A DNA stretch of 34,043 nucleotides from an uncultured Verrucomicrobiales bacterium (GTDB lineage Bacteria > Verrucomicrobiota > Verrucomicrobiia > Verrucomicrobiales > Akkermansiaceae). Position numbers and translations under genes: made by a program. The stretch is taken from positions 1 to 34,043 of the forward strand of contig CAJQKQ010000095.1 of the NCBI GenBank assembly GCA_905478925.1. Direction: 5' to 3'. This document shows, piece after piece, positions 1 through 7,681 of this stretch. Within the stretch, counting starts at the first letter, position 1. Each line of letters starts with the position of its first letter. Below the pieces are notes generated by a model that saw nothing but the letters and a program-made list of their open reading frames with translations, did no database searches and had not been told where the DNA came from.

Positions 1-28
1 AAAGTTTCAAAGTTTCAAAGTTTCAAAG
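1..28. repeat. Octamer tandem repeat before a start codon
   Basis: The unit AAAGTTTC is repeated about 3.5 times without a mismatch and is cut by the window edge, so the true copy number is unknown. It ends two bases before the ATG at 31 and occupies the place where a Shine-Dalgarno site would normally lie; none is visible. It may be a simple sequence or a slippage-prone leader. Confidence 0.85.
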
Positions 29-30
29 AC

Positions 31-1131
31 ATGCACGACCCCAGAATTGACGCCTTGGCCAAGCAGTTGGCCGGATACTCCACAAACCTCAAGAAGGACG
101 AAAAGGTTCTCCTGGATCTCTACGATGTCCCGGATTCGATCGGCATCGCCCTGATCCGCGAGGTGCGGCGAAGGAAAGCCGTGCCTTTCGTCCGGATTCA
201 CCGCGCGGCGGTCAACCGTGAGATGCTGATGGGTGCCGAGGATGAGCAGTATGCCACGATTTCCAGACATCTTCTCACCGAGATGAAAGGGATGGACGCC
301 TACATCGCGGTTCGCGGCAGTAACAATATATCGGAGACGTCCGATGTGAAACAGGCGAACATGCAGCTCGCGATGAAACGGATGCGCCCGGTCATTGACT
401 ACCGCGTCAAGAAAACGAAATGGTGCGTGTTGCGCTGGCCGACGCCCGCGATGGCACAGCAGGCGGGTATGAGCACCGAGGCTTTCGAGGATTTTTACTT
501 CAAGGTCTGCCTGCTCGATTACAAATCGCTGCTCCCGGCAATGAATGCTCTCAAGCGCTTGATGGAGAAAACCGACAAGGTTCACATCACCGGTCCCGGC
601 ACGGATCTGAAGTTTTCCATCAAGGATATCCCAGCCGTCGTCTGCGGCGGAAACTACAATATCCCTGACGGCGAGGTCTTCACCGCGCCGGTCAAGGACT
701 CGGTGGAGGGCGTTGTCTCGCACAACGCGCCGACGATCTACCAGGGGATCGCTTTCGATTCGATCCGTCTTGAGTTTACGAAAGGAAAAATCACCAAGGC
801 GGAGGCCGGCGGAAAAACCAAGGAGCTCAATCGCATCCTCGATACCGATCCCGGCGCCCGCTACATCGGTGAATTTGCGCTGGGCTTTCACCCTGTTATC
901 CTTGAGCCGATGCGCGACATCCTTTTCGATGAGAAGATCGCCGGCTCCTTCCATTTTACTCCGGGTCAGGCCTACGAGATCGCCGACAACGGCAATCAGT
1001 CGCAGGTGCACTGGGACATGGTGAACATCCAACGCAAGGACTACGGCGGCGGCGAGATCCGCTTCGATGGGAAACTGATCCGCAAGAATGGTGTGTTCCT
1101 GCCGAAGAACCTCGCGAAGCTGAACGGTTGA
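31..1131 (+). CDS. M29-family aminopeptidase (AmpS/thermophilic metalloprotease type)
   Basis: The 366-residue product matches peptidase family M29, cytoplasmic dimeric metallo-aminopeptidases that remove N-terminal residues from peptides with a two-metal centre. The expected metal ligands are visible in order: Glu215 in [10 protein letters not shown], Glu281 in YIGEFALG, His308 in GSFHFTPG, and His327 with Asp329 in SQVHWDM. The length is slightly below the usual 370-415 residues. The ATG at 31 is the only sensible start and follows an octamer repeat instead of a recognisable ribosome binding site. The gene converges on the DUF1501 gene, with 3 bp between the stop codons. The family assignment is firm; the physiological substrate is unknown. 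Confidence 0.9.
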   Translation: MHDPRIDALAKQLAGYSTNLKKDEKVLLDLYDVPDSIGIALIREVRRRKAVPFVRIHRAAVNREMLMGAEDEQYATISRHLLTEMKGMDAYIAVRGSNNISETSDVKQANMQLAMKRMRPVIDYRVKKTKWCVLRWPTPAMAQQAGMSTEAFEDFYFKVCLLDYKSLLPAMNALKRLMEKTDKVHITGPGTDLKFSIKDIPAVVCGGNYNIPDGEVFTAPVKDSVEGVVSHNAPTIYQGIAFDSIRLEFTKGKITKAEAGGKTKELNRILDTDPGARYIGEFALGFHPVILEPMRDILFDEKIAGSFHFTPGQAYEIADNGNQSQVHWDMVNIQRKDYGGGEIRFDGKLIRKNGVFLPKNLAKLNG

Positions 1132-1134
1132 GCC

Positions 1135-1938
1135 TCAGGCAAGCGAGTCGCTGCCGAGGCGGCTCGCGATGATCGCGTTGAACTGTTCCGGGGATGTCGT
1201 ATTCCCGATGGCTTCCATGCCGTCATCAGTTGTTGCGCCGATCACACGCCCGCCTTCAGTCCCGCCCCCGGCCATGAGGCAGGTGTAGGCATGTGGATGA
1301 TGGTTGCGGCCGCCGAATCCGTTGAGGCGGGCGCTGCGCCCGAATTCGGTGCTGAGGGCGACGAGCGTTTCCGAAAGCAGGTTCCGAAACGAGAGCTCAT
1401 CGAGCAGATCGGCAAGGGCCGTGTCGAGTATGGAGGACTGGATGGCGGTTCTTCCGGCGTTATCCGTATGGGTGTCCCAGCCCTCGAGTTCGAGGCATAC
1501 CAAACGGGCTCGGTTTTCGATACGTCGCCGTGCAGCGACGATATCCCGCATGAAGTCATTCGTCCCGTCCTGCGAAGGCGCGGCGAACGACCATTCCGCG
1601 GGAAAGTCCAGTGTGGCCATACGCGCCGCTTGGTGGCTTTTCGCTGCGTGGCTCATCGAGCGGAACAAGGTGATCCTGTCCATACGGTCGGCGAGTCGGG
1701 GGAGATTCGAACTGATGAAAATGCCCGGGACATTGGTTGGGATTGACGGAACGGATCCCGGTAGGCCTGGCTTGGGATCGAAGGTGTCGAGATGGCTCAT
1801 CCCGCCGGACATGAAAAGGTGGATGACGGATTTCGCCCGCGTCTGCCTGCCTGCCATTGCCGGTAGCCCGCTGCCAAGCAGGCCGCCTGCCGCCGTGGTC
1901 ATGAACCGTCTGCGTGATAGGTGTTGGCTACTGAGCAT
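1135..1938 (-). CDS. Compact DUF1501 protein with Tat signal
   Basis: This is a 267-residue DUF1501 protein; the family belongs to the alkaline phosphatase/sulfatase-like clan. It begins with a twin-arginine signal (SRRRFMTTAAGG, residues 9-20), so export by Tat is expected. Family landmarks seen are FMSGGMSHLDTFDPKPG near the N-terminus, WDTHTDN, STEFGRSARLNG and MAGGGTEGGRVIG. Full-length members have about 400-500 residues (two others in this window have 484 and 495). Here the central part between the DTFDPKPG region and WDTHTDN is strongly shortened, but the frame is open throughout. The ATG at 1938 is chosen because it places the Tat motif correctly; longer frames run into uvrC. It starts 8 nt after the uvrC stop, so co-transcription with uvrC is likely. 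No DUF1549 partner is adjacent. It could be an internally deleted relic or a distinct short subfamily. Confidence 0.8.
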   Translation of the reverse strand: MLSSQHLSRRRFMTTAAGGLLGSGLPAMAGRQTRAKSVIHLFMSGGMSHLDTFDPKPGLPGSVPSIPTNVPGIFISSNLPRLADRMDRITLFRSMSHAAKSHQAARMATLDFPAEWSFAAPSQDGTNDFMRDIVAARRRIENRARLVCLELEGWDTHTDNAGRTAIQSSILDTALADLLDELSFRNLLSETLVALSTEFGRSARLNGFGGRNHHPHAYTCLMAGGGTEGGRVIGATTDDGMEAIGNTTSPEQFNAIIASRLGSDSLA

Positions 1939-1946
1939 GGGCGATA

Positions 1947-3497
1947 TTACGCGTTTCCTGCCAGGAAATCGAGCAGGCTTGCGGCGAATTTTTCCGAGAT
2001 GCCAGGGATTTTTCCGATCTCGGATGGATCGGCTTTGCGAATGCGCGCGAGGGATCCGAATTCCTTGAGCAACATGGCTTTCCTTCGCTGGGACATGCCT
2101 GGGCAATCGTCAAGCGCACTCTCCTTCATGCGGCGGCGGTAGAGGAGCTCGTTGTAGCCATTGGCGAAGCGGTGCGCCTCGTCGCGGATGCGTTGCAGGA
2201 GCTTGAGCGCGCCCCTGTCGTGGGGGATGAGCAGGGGATGGGATCGACCGGGGAAAAACACCTCCTCGTGCTGTTTCGCGAGCCCGATAATCGGCAGTTC
2301 CTGCAGGCCGAGGGTTCGAAGCTGTTTGAAGGCGCTGGAAAGCTGGCCCTTTCCTCCATCGACAATGACCAGATCCGGCAGGACGATCTTGGCTTTCCCT
2401 TCCTTGACGAGCCGGCGCTGAGCCTCGATCAGCGGTTCCTGCGAAACCTCAGCGTCTTCGCCGATGTTTTCCCTGAGAATACGGGAGTAGCGGCGCAAAA
2501 CTACCTCCGCCATCGAGGCGAAATCATCCTGCCCCGTGACTGTCTGGATACGATATTTTCGGTAGTTCTGGTTATCCGGACGTCCGTCGGTGAACCGCAC
2601 CATCGATGCGACGATGTGGTTCGACGAAACGTTGGAGATGTCGAAGCACTCCATCACCCGGGGCGGGCCATCGAGCCCCAGCGCCTCGCCGAGATCCGCA
2701 AGATCCTCCGTCGGCTTCACCGTGGTAGGAAGCCCCCGACCCCGTGAGAACTGGCGGGTGGGGGAGAGTGTCTTGCGGATGTTGTCGAGGACGTCACGGA
2801 GTGTTGCGGCCTTCTCGAAATCAAGCGCTTCGGCGGCGGTCTGCATTTCCGCACCAAGCTCGTCGAAGATTGCCTTCTTTCCTTTCCCTTCGAGGATCAG
2901 GCAGGCCTCCTCCACCTTCGCGAGATAGTCTTCGCCTGAAATTCGCCCGATGCAGGGGGCGGAACAGTTGCGGATAATATCGGCGTTGCAATGTCGGTAG
3001 TCGGTCTCGCCCGGATTGACAGGCCGGCAGACACGGAGGCCGAGGCGACGGTTGATCCAGTTCAAGGTGTCGTGGAGTGCCGTGGAGTGAGGGAAGGGTC
3101 CGAAATACCTCGCTCCGTCGTCCTTTTTCATCCGGACGGCGATGAAGCGGGGGAAGGGGTCGGTCAACTTGATCTTCGCGTGCAGGAAGCGTTTGTCGTC
3201 CCGGAAGGCAACGTTGTAGCGCGGTCGGTAGTCCTTGATGAGCTTGCCCTCCAGCAGCAGGGATTCCTGCTCGTTGCGGACGGTATGTATCTCGAAATCG
3301 TGGATAGAATCCATCAGGGCGCGGGTCTTCAGGTTCGCCCGAGTCTTGCGGGAAGGCGTGAAATAGGAGGACAGCCTGCGCTTCAGATCGAGCGCCTTAC
3401 CCACATAGATGATTGACCCGAGCCTATCCTTCATGAGGTAGACCCCGGGTTGGTGCGGCACGTCGCGCAGTTTGGTTTTGAGCTCTTGGGAGACCAT
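1947..3497 (-). CDS. uvrC: UvrABC excinuclease subunit C
   Basis: UvrC makes both incisions around a DNA lesion in nucleotide excision repair, after UvrA and UvrB have located the damage. The product shows the N-terminal GIY-YIG nuclease (GVYLMKD then IIYVGKALDLKRR), a cysteine cluster typical of the UvrC iron-sulfur site (Cys157, Cys170, Cys178, Cys182 from this start), a UVR helix pair (LDFEKAATLRD), the RNase H-like endonuclease domain (ECFDISN, LVIVDGGKGQL, RDEAHRFA) and C-terminal helix-hairpin-helix motifs (LDDCPGM, IGKIPGIS). At 516 residues it is shorter than the E. coli enzyme (about 610) but complete in domains. The ATG at 3497 fits the family N-terminus; an in-frame TTG at 3530, preceded by GAGG, would add 11 residues. 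A compact DUF1501 gene follows 8 nt downstream. Confidence 0.95.
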   Translation of the reverse strand: MVSQELKTKLRDVPHQPGVYLMKDRLGSIIYVGKALDLKRRLSSYFTPSRKTRANLKTRALMDSIHDFEIHTVRNEQESLLLEGKLIKDYRPRYNVAFRDDKRFLHAKIKLTDPFPRFIAVRMKKDDGARYFGPFPHSTALHDTLNWINRRLGLRVCRPVNPGETDYRHCNADIIRNCSAPCIGRISGEDYLAKVEEACLILEGKGKKAIFDELGAEMQTAAEALDFEKAATLRDVLDNIRKTLSPTRQFSRGRGLPTTVKPTEDLADLGEALGLDGPPRVMECFDISNVSSNHIVASMVRFTDGRPDNQNYRKYRIQTVTGQDDFASMAEVVLRRYSRILRENIGEDAEVSQEPLIEAQRRLVKEGKAKIVLPDLVIVDGGKGQLSSAFKQLRTLGLQELPIIGLAKQHEEVFFPGRSHPLLIPHDRGALKLLQRIRDEAHRFANGYNELLYRRRMKESALDDCPGMSQRRKAMLLKEFGSLARIRKADPSEIGKIPGISEKFAASLLDFLAGNA

Positions 3498-3605
3498 TCT
3501 TGGTGGGGCGGAAGGAATATCCTCCGCCAAAGTGCCTCAAATTACAAAGGTTGCAATGGTGTGAATATTGCTCTACGTCATCCCGAGATCCTAATACCGT
3601 TGTAT

Positions 3606-4247
3606 ATGTCCCTCAATCGAACCTTCCTATTGCTGCTGGGTGGCTTGGCTGCCCTTCTGTCGAGTTGCGCCACAAAACCTGCGGCTCCGACCCTTTCCAA
3701 GACCGACGAGGGCTATGTGAATCCCTACGAACCGGGATCCTACGAGCATTTTACAGCGGAAAAGAAATACCCCAAGACCTACAACGTCTGGAGAAATATC
3801 CAGCTTCTGCCTGAGACCAATTCATCCAATTCATGGGTCAAGATCAGTTTGAGCGAGCAGCGTGGATTCCTTATGAACGGCGACGAGGTGGTCATGGATT
3901 ACCCGATCTGTTCGGGCACCAAGAGCCGACCCACCCCCGCGGGTGATTACAAGGTTCTCGAAAAGGTCGTGGACAAGAGCTCGAACACCTACGGCAAAAT
4001 ACTGGATGCCGAGGGCGAGGTCGTGACCAGGAACGCCGACGCCACCAAGGATGAGATTCCCGAAGGCGGGAAATTCGTAGGTGCGCCGATGAAATACTGG
4101 ATGCGTATCAGCTGGGACGGTATCGGTCACCACATCGGCCCTGTCCGCCGTTACCCCGCCTCCCATGCCTGTATCCGCGGGCCAAGCAAAACGATGCCCA
4201 CGGTCTACTCCAAGATGATGGTAGGATCCCGTGTCCTGGTCGAATAA
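3606..4247 (+). CDS. L,D-transpeptidase (YkuD) lipoprotein
   Basis: A 213-residue lipoprotein with a hydrophobic signal (residues 6-18) and lipobox LLSSC, giving Cys21 as the lipidated residue. The catalytic domain is of the YkuD type, which cross-links peptidoglycan 3-3 or attaches proteins to it, acting in the periplasm. The expected motifs are present as WVKISLSEQRGFL, a substrate-loop sequence SGTKSRPTPAGDY, GHHIG (His175/176) and SHACIRG with nucleophile Cys189 and Arg191. The canonical motif is SHGCIR; here Gly is replaced by Ala. The ATG at 3606 is chosen because it starts the signal peptide; the open frame extends upstream into uvrC. It is transcribed divergently from uvrC and followed by a strong terminator. 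Confidence 0.88.
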   Translation: MSLNRTFLLLLGGLAALLSSCATKPAAPTLSKTDEGYVNPYEPGSYEHFTAEKKYPKTYNVWRNIQLLPETNSSNSWVKISLSEQRGFLMNGDEVVMDYPICSGTKSRPTPAGDYKVLEKVVDKSSNTYGKILDAEGEVVTRNADATKDEIPEGGKFVGAPMKYWMRISWDGIGHHIGPVRRYPASHACIRGPSKTMPTVYSKMMVGSRVLVE

Positions 4248-4268
4248 GCTGACCGATACCTTTCAATG

Positions 4269-4305
4269 AAAAGACCCGTCGGAGTGATCCGACGGGTCTT
4301 TTTTT
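4269..4305 (+). terminator. Strong intrinsic terminator, probably bidirectional
   Basis: A perfect 15-bp stem (4269-4283 with 4288-4302, core AGACCCGTCGGA) closes on the loop GTGA and runs into a T-tract (seven T in all to 4305). It lies 21 bp after the L,D-transpeptidase stop. The A-rich left arm gives a T-tract on the other strand, so it can also end the converging cytochrome gene that stops at 4328. Confidence 0.93.
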
Positions 4306-4327
4306 GAGATTAAACGGGGGAGGGGGA

Positions 4328-4750
4328 TCAATCGTCCTCCATGAACTTGTCGTGTCCTTCTTTTTTGCTTTCGCGCAACGTTCCGACGAGTTCCTTGACC
4401 TTAGCAAGGTCGCCGTCGAGGAAGGCGAGTTCCATGCTGGCGAGCGTGGAGATGAGGCTGCCCATCATCTTTCGAAATTCTGCGGAGGCCTTGGCCTTAT
4501 CCGGGCCGTCTGGCATCGCTTTCACGAGTTCAGGAATTTCGATGATCGCCTTGAACATCGCGTTCTGCGCCTCGAGTGCGAGTTCCGCGCCTTTCACCGT
4601 ATCCTTTTCGCGACGCATCGCCTTGTAGGCGCTGTTCATCGTGTCCATTTGCTGCGCAAGCGGGGTGTCTTCGTCCTCGGCTACGCCGGGCTGGACGAAC
4701 ATCATGGTGGCGGCAAAGCCGCAGAGAATCATTTTTAGTTTCATTTTCAT
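4328..4750 (-). CDS. Cytochrome b562-like periplasmic protein
   Basis: A 140-residue protein with a cleavable signal (about residues 1-24, ending PGVAEDED). The mature part is all-helical and follows the cytochrome b562 pattern: PLAQQMDTMNSAYK near the start (Met35 as the possible heme ligand, Met38 as alternative) and ESKKEGHDKF near the end (His133). The Met-to-His spacing of 98 residues is close to the 95 of E. coli cytochrome b562. If heme is bound it would be a small periplasmic electron carrier; heme binding is inferred, and such proteins may instead bind metal or act in stress responses. A GAGG four bases before the ATG at 4750 supports the start. The gene is divergent from the PBP1C gene and shares a terminator with the L,D-transpeptidase gene. 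Confidence 0.7.
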   Translation of the reverse strand: MKMKLKMILCGFAATMMFVQPGVAEDEDTPLAQQMDTMNSAYKAMRREKDTVKGAELALEAQNAMFKAIIEIPELVKAMPDGPDKAKASAEFRKMMGSLISTLASMELAFLDGDLAKVKELVGTLRESKKEGHDKFMEDD

Positions 4751-4825
4751 ACGGCCTCATTACGAATGGAAATCGCGCGTTCTTCCAAGGGAAAAATCAA
4801 TCTCGTCCGATTTACCGGAATAATA

Positions 4826-7123
4826 ATGCATATCCGGCACTTTCAGACTAATGGGTCAGGTGTGCAGAGGGAAGATGAGAAGCCGCTTCGCATGCGCCGA
4901 TGGAGACGTCAGGCGGCGTGGCTCGCTGCGGTAATCCTTGCCACGGCACTGGTATGGTTCGCGCTTCCCTGGGCTTTTGGGCTTCCTCCGCGCCTTTCCG
5001 GCGAGCCCGTCGCTTCTGCTGTCCTCTTGGACCGGAACGGAATACCCATCCGCCATCTTACTTCGGAGGATTTCACTCGCTCCGCGCCGGTGGGGCTTTC
5101 CGCGATTCCCGAACGCCTTATCGATTGCACGCTCGCAGCCGAGGACAAGCGTTTCTACAGCCATCATGGGATTGACGTGTTGGCGTCGGCCCGCTCGGCC
5201 TTCGACCTGCTGAAAAACCGGCGTATCATTTCCGGTGCATCCACAGTGACCCAGCAGCTAGCGAAGATTTCCTCCCCTCCCGCTCCTCGCAACTTGGCGT
5301 CGAAATTCCGCGAAGCGATGATCGCCCGCCGGCTGGAGATGACTTGGGACAAGGATCGCATCCTGGAGGCCTATTTCGCCCGCCTCGATTACGGCAATCT
5401 CCGTATCAGCCCGACGGAGGCCGCGCGCTTCTATTTTCAGAAGCCGCTCAGTGACCTTTCCCTCGGAGAGTGCGCGTTGCTCGCCGGTCTGCCCCAAGCG
5501 CCCTCACGTCTGAATCCGATCCGCAACCCCAACAATGCGAAGGCGCGCCGTGATATCGTCCTGGATCGGCTCTCACAGACAGGGAAATACGCTGCTGCTG
5601 AGATCGCAATTGCCCGCACAGAGCCGCTGAAACTCCGGCCACTCAGCGAGACGCAGGCAGCTCCTTGGCTGAATCGTATCCCCGGATCTCGCGCCCGCTC
5701 CAGCCTCGACCTCGCACTCCAGGAGGATATCGAGCGCATTGTCCGGGAGGAGACGGCAAAGCTGAAATTATCCAACCTCCGCCACGCATCCGTGGTGGTC
5801 ATCGATAATCTCACCGGCGACATACTCGCGATGGTTTCCTCCGCCGATTGGGATGATCCCCGGGGCGGCCAGCTCCACGGGGCGCTCACCCCTCGCTCAC
5901 CCGGCTCCACGCTCAAACCTTTCACCTACATCCTTGGATTCCGCCACCTGGGGCAGCTGCCCTGCACCGTCATCGCGGATATTCCGACCACACTCCTTAC
6001 CGGGCAGGGCCTCCAACTCCCGGAAAACTACGACAGGCGCTACCGCGGGCCGGTCACGATACGCCATGCCCTCGCCTGTTCGTTGAATGTTCCGGCGCTG
6101 CGCGAGCTGAATGCGCTCGGCGGACCCGAAATACTCCATCGTTTCCTTGGTGAACTCGGCATCTCCAGCCTCACCGATCCTGCCGTCGCCTACGGTCTCG
6201 GCCTCACTCTCGGCAACGCCCCGGTGAAGCTCCTCGAACTCACCAACGCCTACGCAACGCTCGCACGGCAGGGGACATACCTTCCTTCCCGCCTGTTCCT
6301 GGACGAGGAGATCCCGGCAGGAAAACATCCCATCAACCCGATAGCTGCGTGGCTTATCGCCGATATCCTCTCCGACAAGGCGGCTCGCACGCCCGCTTTT
6401 TCTGCCGGCGGGCCGCTGAATCTGCCTTTCCGCTGTGCAGTAAAAACAGGCACCTCTTCCGATTTTCACGACAACTGGTGCATCGGCTTCACTCCGGAAT
6501 TTACTGTCGGCGTGTGGGCGGGCAATTTCGAGAACCAACCGATGAAAGGGATTTCCGGCGTCTCCGGAGCCGGCCCCATCTTCCACCGCAGCCTTGTCAG
6601 GGCGCATCAGGATAAAGCTCCCAGCTGGTATTCCCGACCCGAGGCCGGTCGGCTTGTGGAGATTGACATCCGGACAGGGAAACAGCTCGCCGCCGGCCTT
6701 CACCCGCAATTTTCTCTCACCGAATGGATCCCGCCGTCTGTGGGTGTCCCCGCGGCCATTTCCTCCGACTACGATCCGCAGGGACGCGCCAAGCTCCCAG
6801 CCATCTATCGTGATTGGTTTGAGAGCACGCAGAACCACCGCCGCCAAGAACTGACCATGGACGATGAGGCGGAAAATACCACACCGCTGCGTATACTAAG
6901 TCCACGTAACCAGGCCACGATACTCCTCGATCCCGAAATTCCCGGCAACAATTCCGAAATCCGCTTGGTCGCCAACCTTCCTGGATACGTCACGTGGTCC
7001 AGCGAAACCTTGGAAATCGAAGGGGCTGTCGCCCGGGTGGTTTCCGGTAAGCACACCCTCATTGCCACGGACACTCGCGATGGAACAGAGCACAAGGTCA
7101 CGATTACGGTGAAGAAGCTGTGA
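4826..7123 (+). CDS. pbpC: Penicillin-binding protein 1C (bifunctional)
   Basis: A 765-residue membrane-anchored peptidoglycan synthase. After a short basic cytoplasmic tail there is one transmembrane helix (about residues 30-50). The GT51 glycosyltransferase domain follows, with catalytic Glu106 in AAEDKRFYSHHGID and the signature GASTVTQQLAK (137-147). The transpeptidase domain has the active-site Ser361 in PGSTLKPF, SLN at 419-421 and KTG at 540-542. The last roughly 90 residues (ILSPRNQATILLDPE onward) match the C-terminal domain specific to PBP1C. The start at 4826 is preferred for GGA six bases upstream; the ATG at 4892 just before the helix is possible. The gene diverges from the cytochrome b562-like gene. 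The L,D-transpeptidase and this protein make the region a small cell-wall neighbourhood, though on separate transcripts. Confidence 0.93.
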   Translation: MHIRHFQTNGSGVQREDEKPLRMRRWRRQAAWLAAVILATALVWFALPWAFGLPPRLSGEPVASAVLLDRNGIPIRHLTSEDFTRSAPVGLSAIPERLIDCTLAAEDKRFYSHHGIDVLASARSAFDLLKNRRIISGASTVTQQLAKISSPPAPRNLASKFREAMIARRLEMTWDKDRILEAYFARLDYGNLRISPTEAARFYFQKPLSDLSLGECALLAGLPQAPSRLNPIRNPNNAKARRDIVLDRLSQTGKYAAAEIAIARTEPLKLRPLSETQAAPWLNRIPGSRARSSLDLALQEDIERIVREETAKLKLSNLRHASVVVIDNLTGDILAMVSSADWDDPRGGQLHGALTPRSPGSTLKPFTYILGFRHLGQLPCTVIADIPTTLLTGQGLQLPENYDRRYRGPVTIRHALACSLNVPALRELNALGGPEILHRFLGELGISSLTDPAVAYGLGLTLGNAPVKLLELTNAYATLARQGTYLPSRLFLDEEIPAGKHPINPIAAWLIADILSDKAARTPAFSAGGPLNLPFRCAVKTGTSSDFHDNWCIGFTPEFTVGVWAGNFENQPMKGISGVSGAGPIFHRSLVRAHQDKAPSWYSRPEAGRLVEIDIRTGKQLAAGLHPQFSLTEWIPPSVGVPAAISSDYDPQGRAKLPAIYRDWFESTQNHRRQELTMDDEAENTTPLRILSPRNQATILLDPEIPGNNSEIRLVANLPGYVTWSSETLEIEGAVARVVSGKHTLIATDTRDGTEHKVTITVKKL

Positions 7124-7199
7124 GAGCGATCCCTGCCGCCATCCATCGCTTGCGAAGATGAACGATCGCGGCAAGCTCTTCCCATGATCCACACCCTCA

Positions 7200-7208
7200 C
7201 CCAGGAGT
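7200..7208. repeat. Left target-site duplication
   Basis: CCCAGGAGT directly abuts the left end of the MITE-like element and is repeated exactly at 7465-7473. Confidence 0.75.
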
Positions 7209-7262
7209 GGGTGTGATTTATATCGGTGTATTAGCCTGAGGCAGCCCAAGCCATTCAATCAT

Positions 7263-7290
7263 GGTAGGGCTGATCCGGCTCGGTCGGCCC
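7263..7290 (+). repeat. Inner inverted repeat, left arm
   Basis: This 28-bp arm begins GGTAGGGCTGATCCGGCTCG and pairs with 7407-7434 with one mismatch. A transcript across the element would fold into a long hairpin. Confidence 0.9.
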
Positions 7291-7406
7291 TGATCAAAAA
7301 CGGAAGCCCCGTATCTCCGGAATGGGAGTGAACCCACGGCAATTTACTGTATTTCCCCGGGATCTCACTTCCGTGTGGGTGAGGCGGGCTGCTAGATTTT
7401 CAAAGT

Positions 7407-7434
7407 GGGCTGACCGAGCCGGATCAGCCCTACC
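7407..7434 (-). repeat. Inner inverted repeat, right arm
   Basis: Reverse complement of 7263-7290 with 27 of 28 bases matching; the arms are separated by 116 bp. Confidence 0.9.
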
Positions 7435-7464
7435 TTGTGAGAAACACCGATAAAAATCACACCC

Positions 7465-7473
7465 CCCAGGAGT
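7465..7473. repeat. Right target-site duplication
   Basis: CCCAGGAGT directly abuts the right end of the MITE-like element, identical to 7200-7208. Confidence 0.75.
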
Positions 7474-7681
7474 AGTTTCTTCCCATGATCCTGGACTGCG
7501 GTATGGGATTTCTTCTCGAACCCCGGCAACCTCGTCCACTACGCACTATCTCATCATAAACCCTCCCGAAAAAGGGGGTTCATGGGCGGTATTGCCTGAA
7601 ATATCGAGACCACCAGAAGGGTATATTTTCTTCCCGAGATTGACGGCGGAGCTTTCAGCCACCATGAAAAGGGGTAGAAAC

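Larger units (their letters stand above)
7209..7464. mobile_element. MITE-like element, 256 bp, non-coding
   Basis: The ends form a 21-bp terminal inverted repeat (7209-7229 and 7444-7464) beginning GGGTGTGATTT, with 20 of 21 bases matching. It is bounded by a perfect 9-bp direct repeat CCCAGGAGT, as expected for a transposase-made target duplication. Inside is a second, 28-bp inverted repeat with 27 of 28 matching. There is no transposase gene, so it would need an enzyme supplied elsewhere. The left spacer between outer and inner repeats is 33 bp and the right one 9 bp, so it is not fully symmetric and may be a nested structure. The family is not recognised. Confidence 0.8.
7124..7681. other. 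558-bp intergenic region carrying a small mobile element
   Basis: No convincing gene lies here; the one longer minus-strand frame (7294-7539) has no recognisable protein. The region contains the inverted-repeat element at 7209-7464 with 9-bp flanking repeats, and outside it a 14-bp direct repeat (TCTTCCCATGATCC at 7177-7190 and 7478-7491). A weak hairpin AACCCTC/GGGGGTT lies at 7559-7580 without a T-tract. The promoter of the DUF1549 gene should lie in the last 100 bp, but none is clear. Confidence 0.8.

Noticed and set aside
7..1032. 341-codon minus-strand open frame opposite the aminopeptidase gene
   Set aside because: It mirrors the codon structure of a well-conserved gene in a GC-rich genome and has no recognisable protein features.
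1140..1167. Imperfect hairpin GCGAGTCG/CGGCTCGC between converging genes as a terminator
   Set aside because: It lies inside the coding end of the DUF1501 gene and has no T-tract on either strand.
5897..6847. 316-codon minus-strand open frame within pbpC
   Set aside because: Antisense shadow of the transpeptidase domain, with arginine-rich low-quality sequence.
7294..7539. 81-codon minus-strand frame across the MITE-like element
   Set aside because: It runs through both inner inverted-repeat and flank sequence and resembles no protein; the region is better explained as non-coding.
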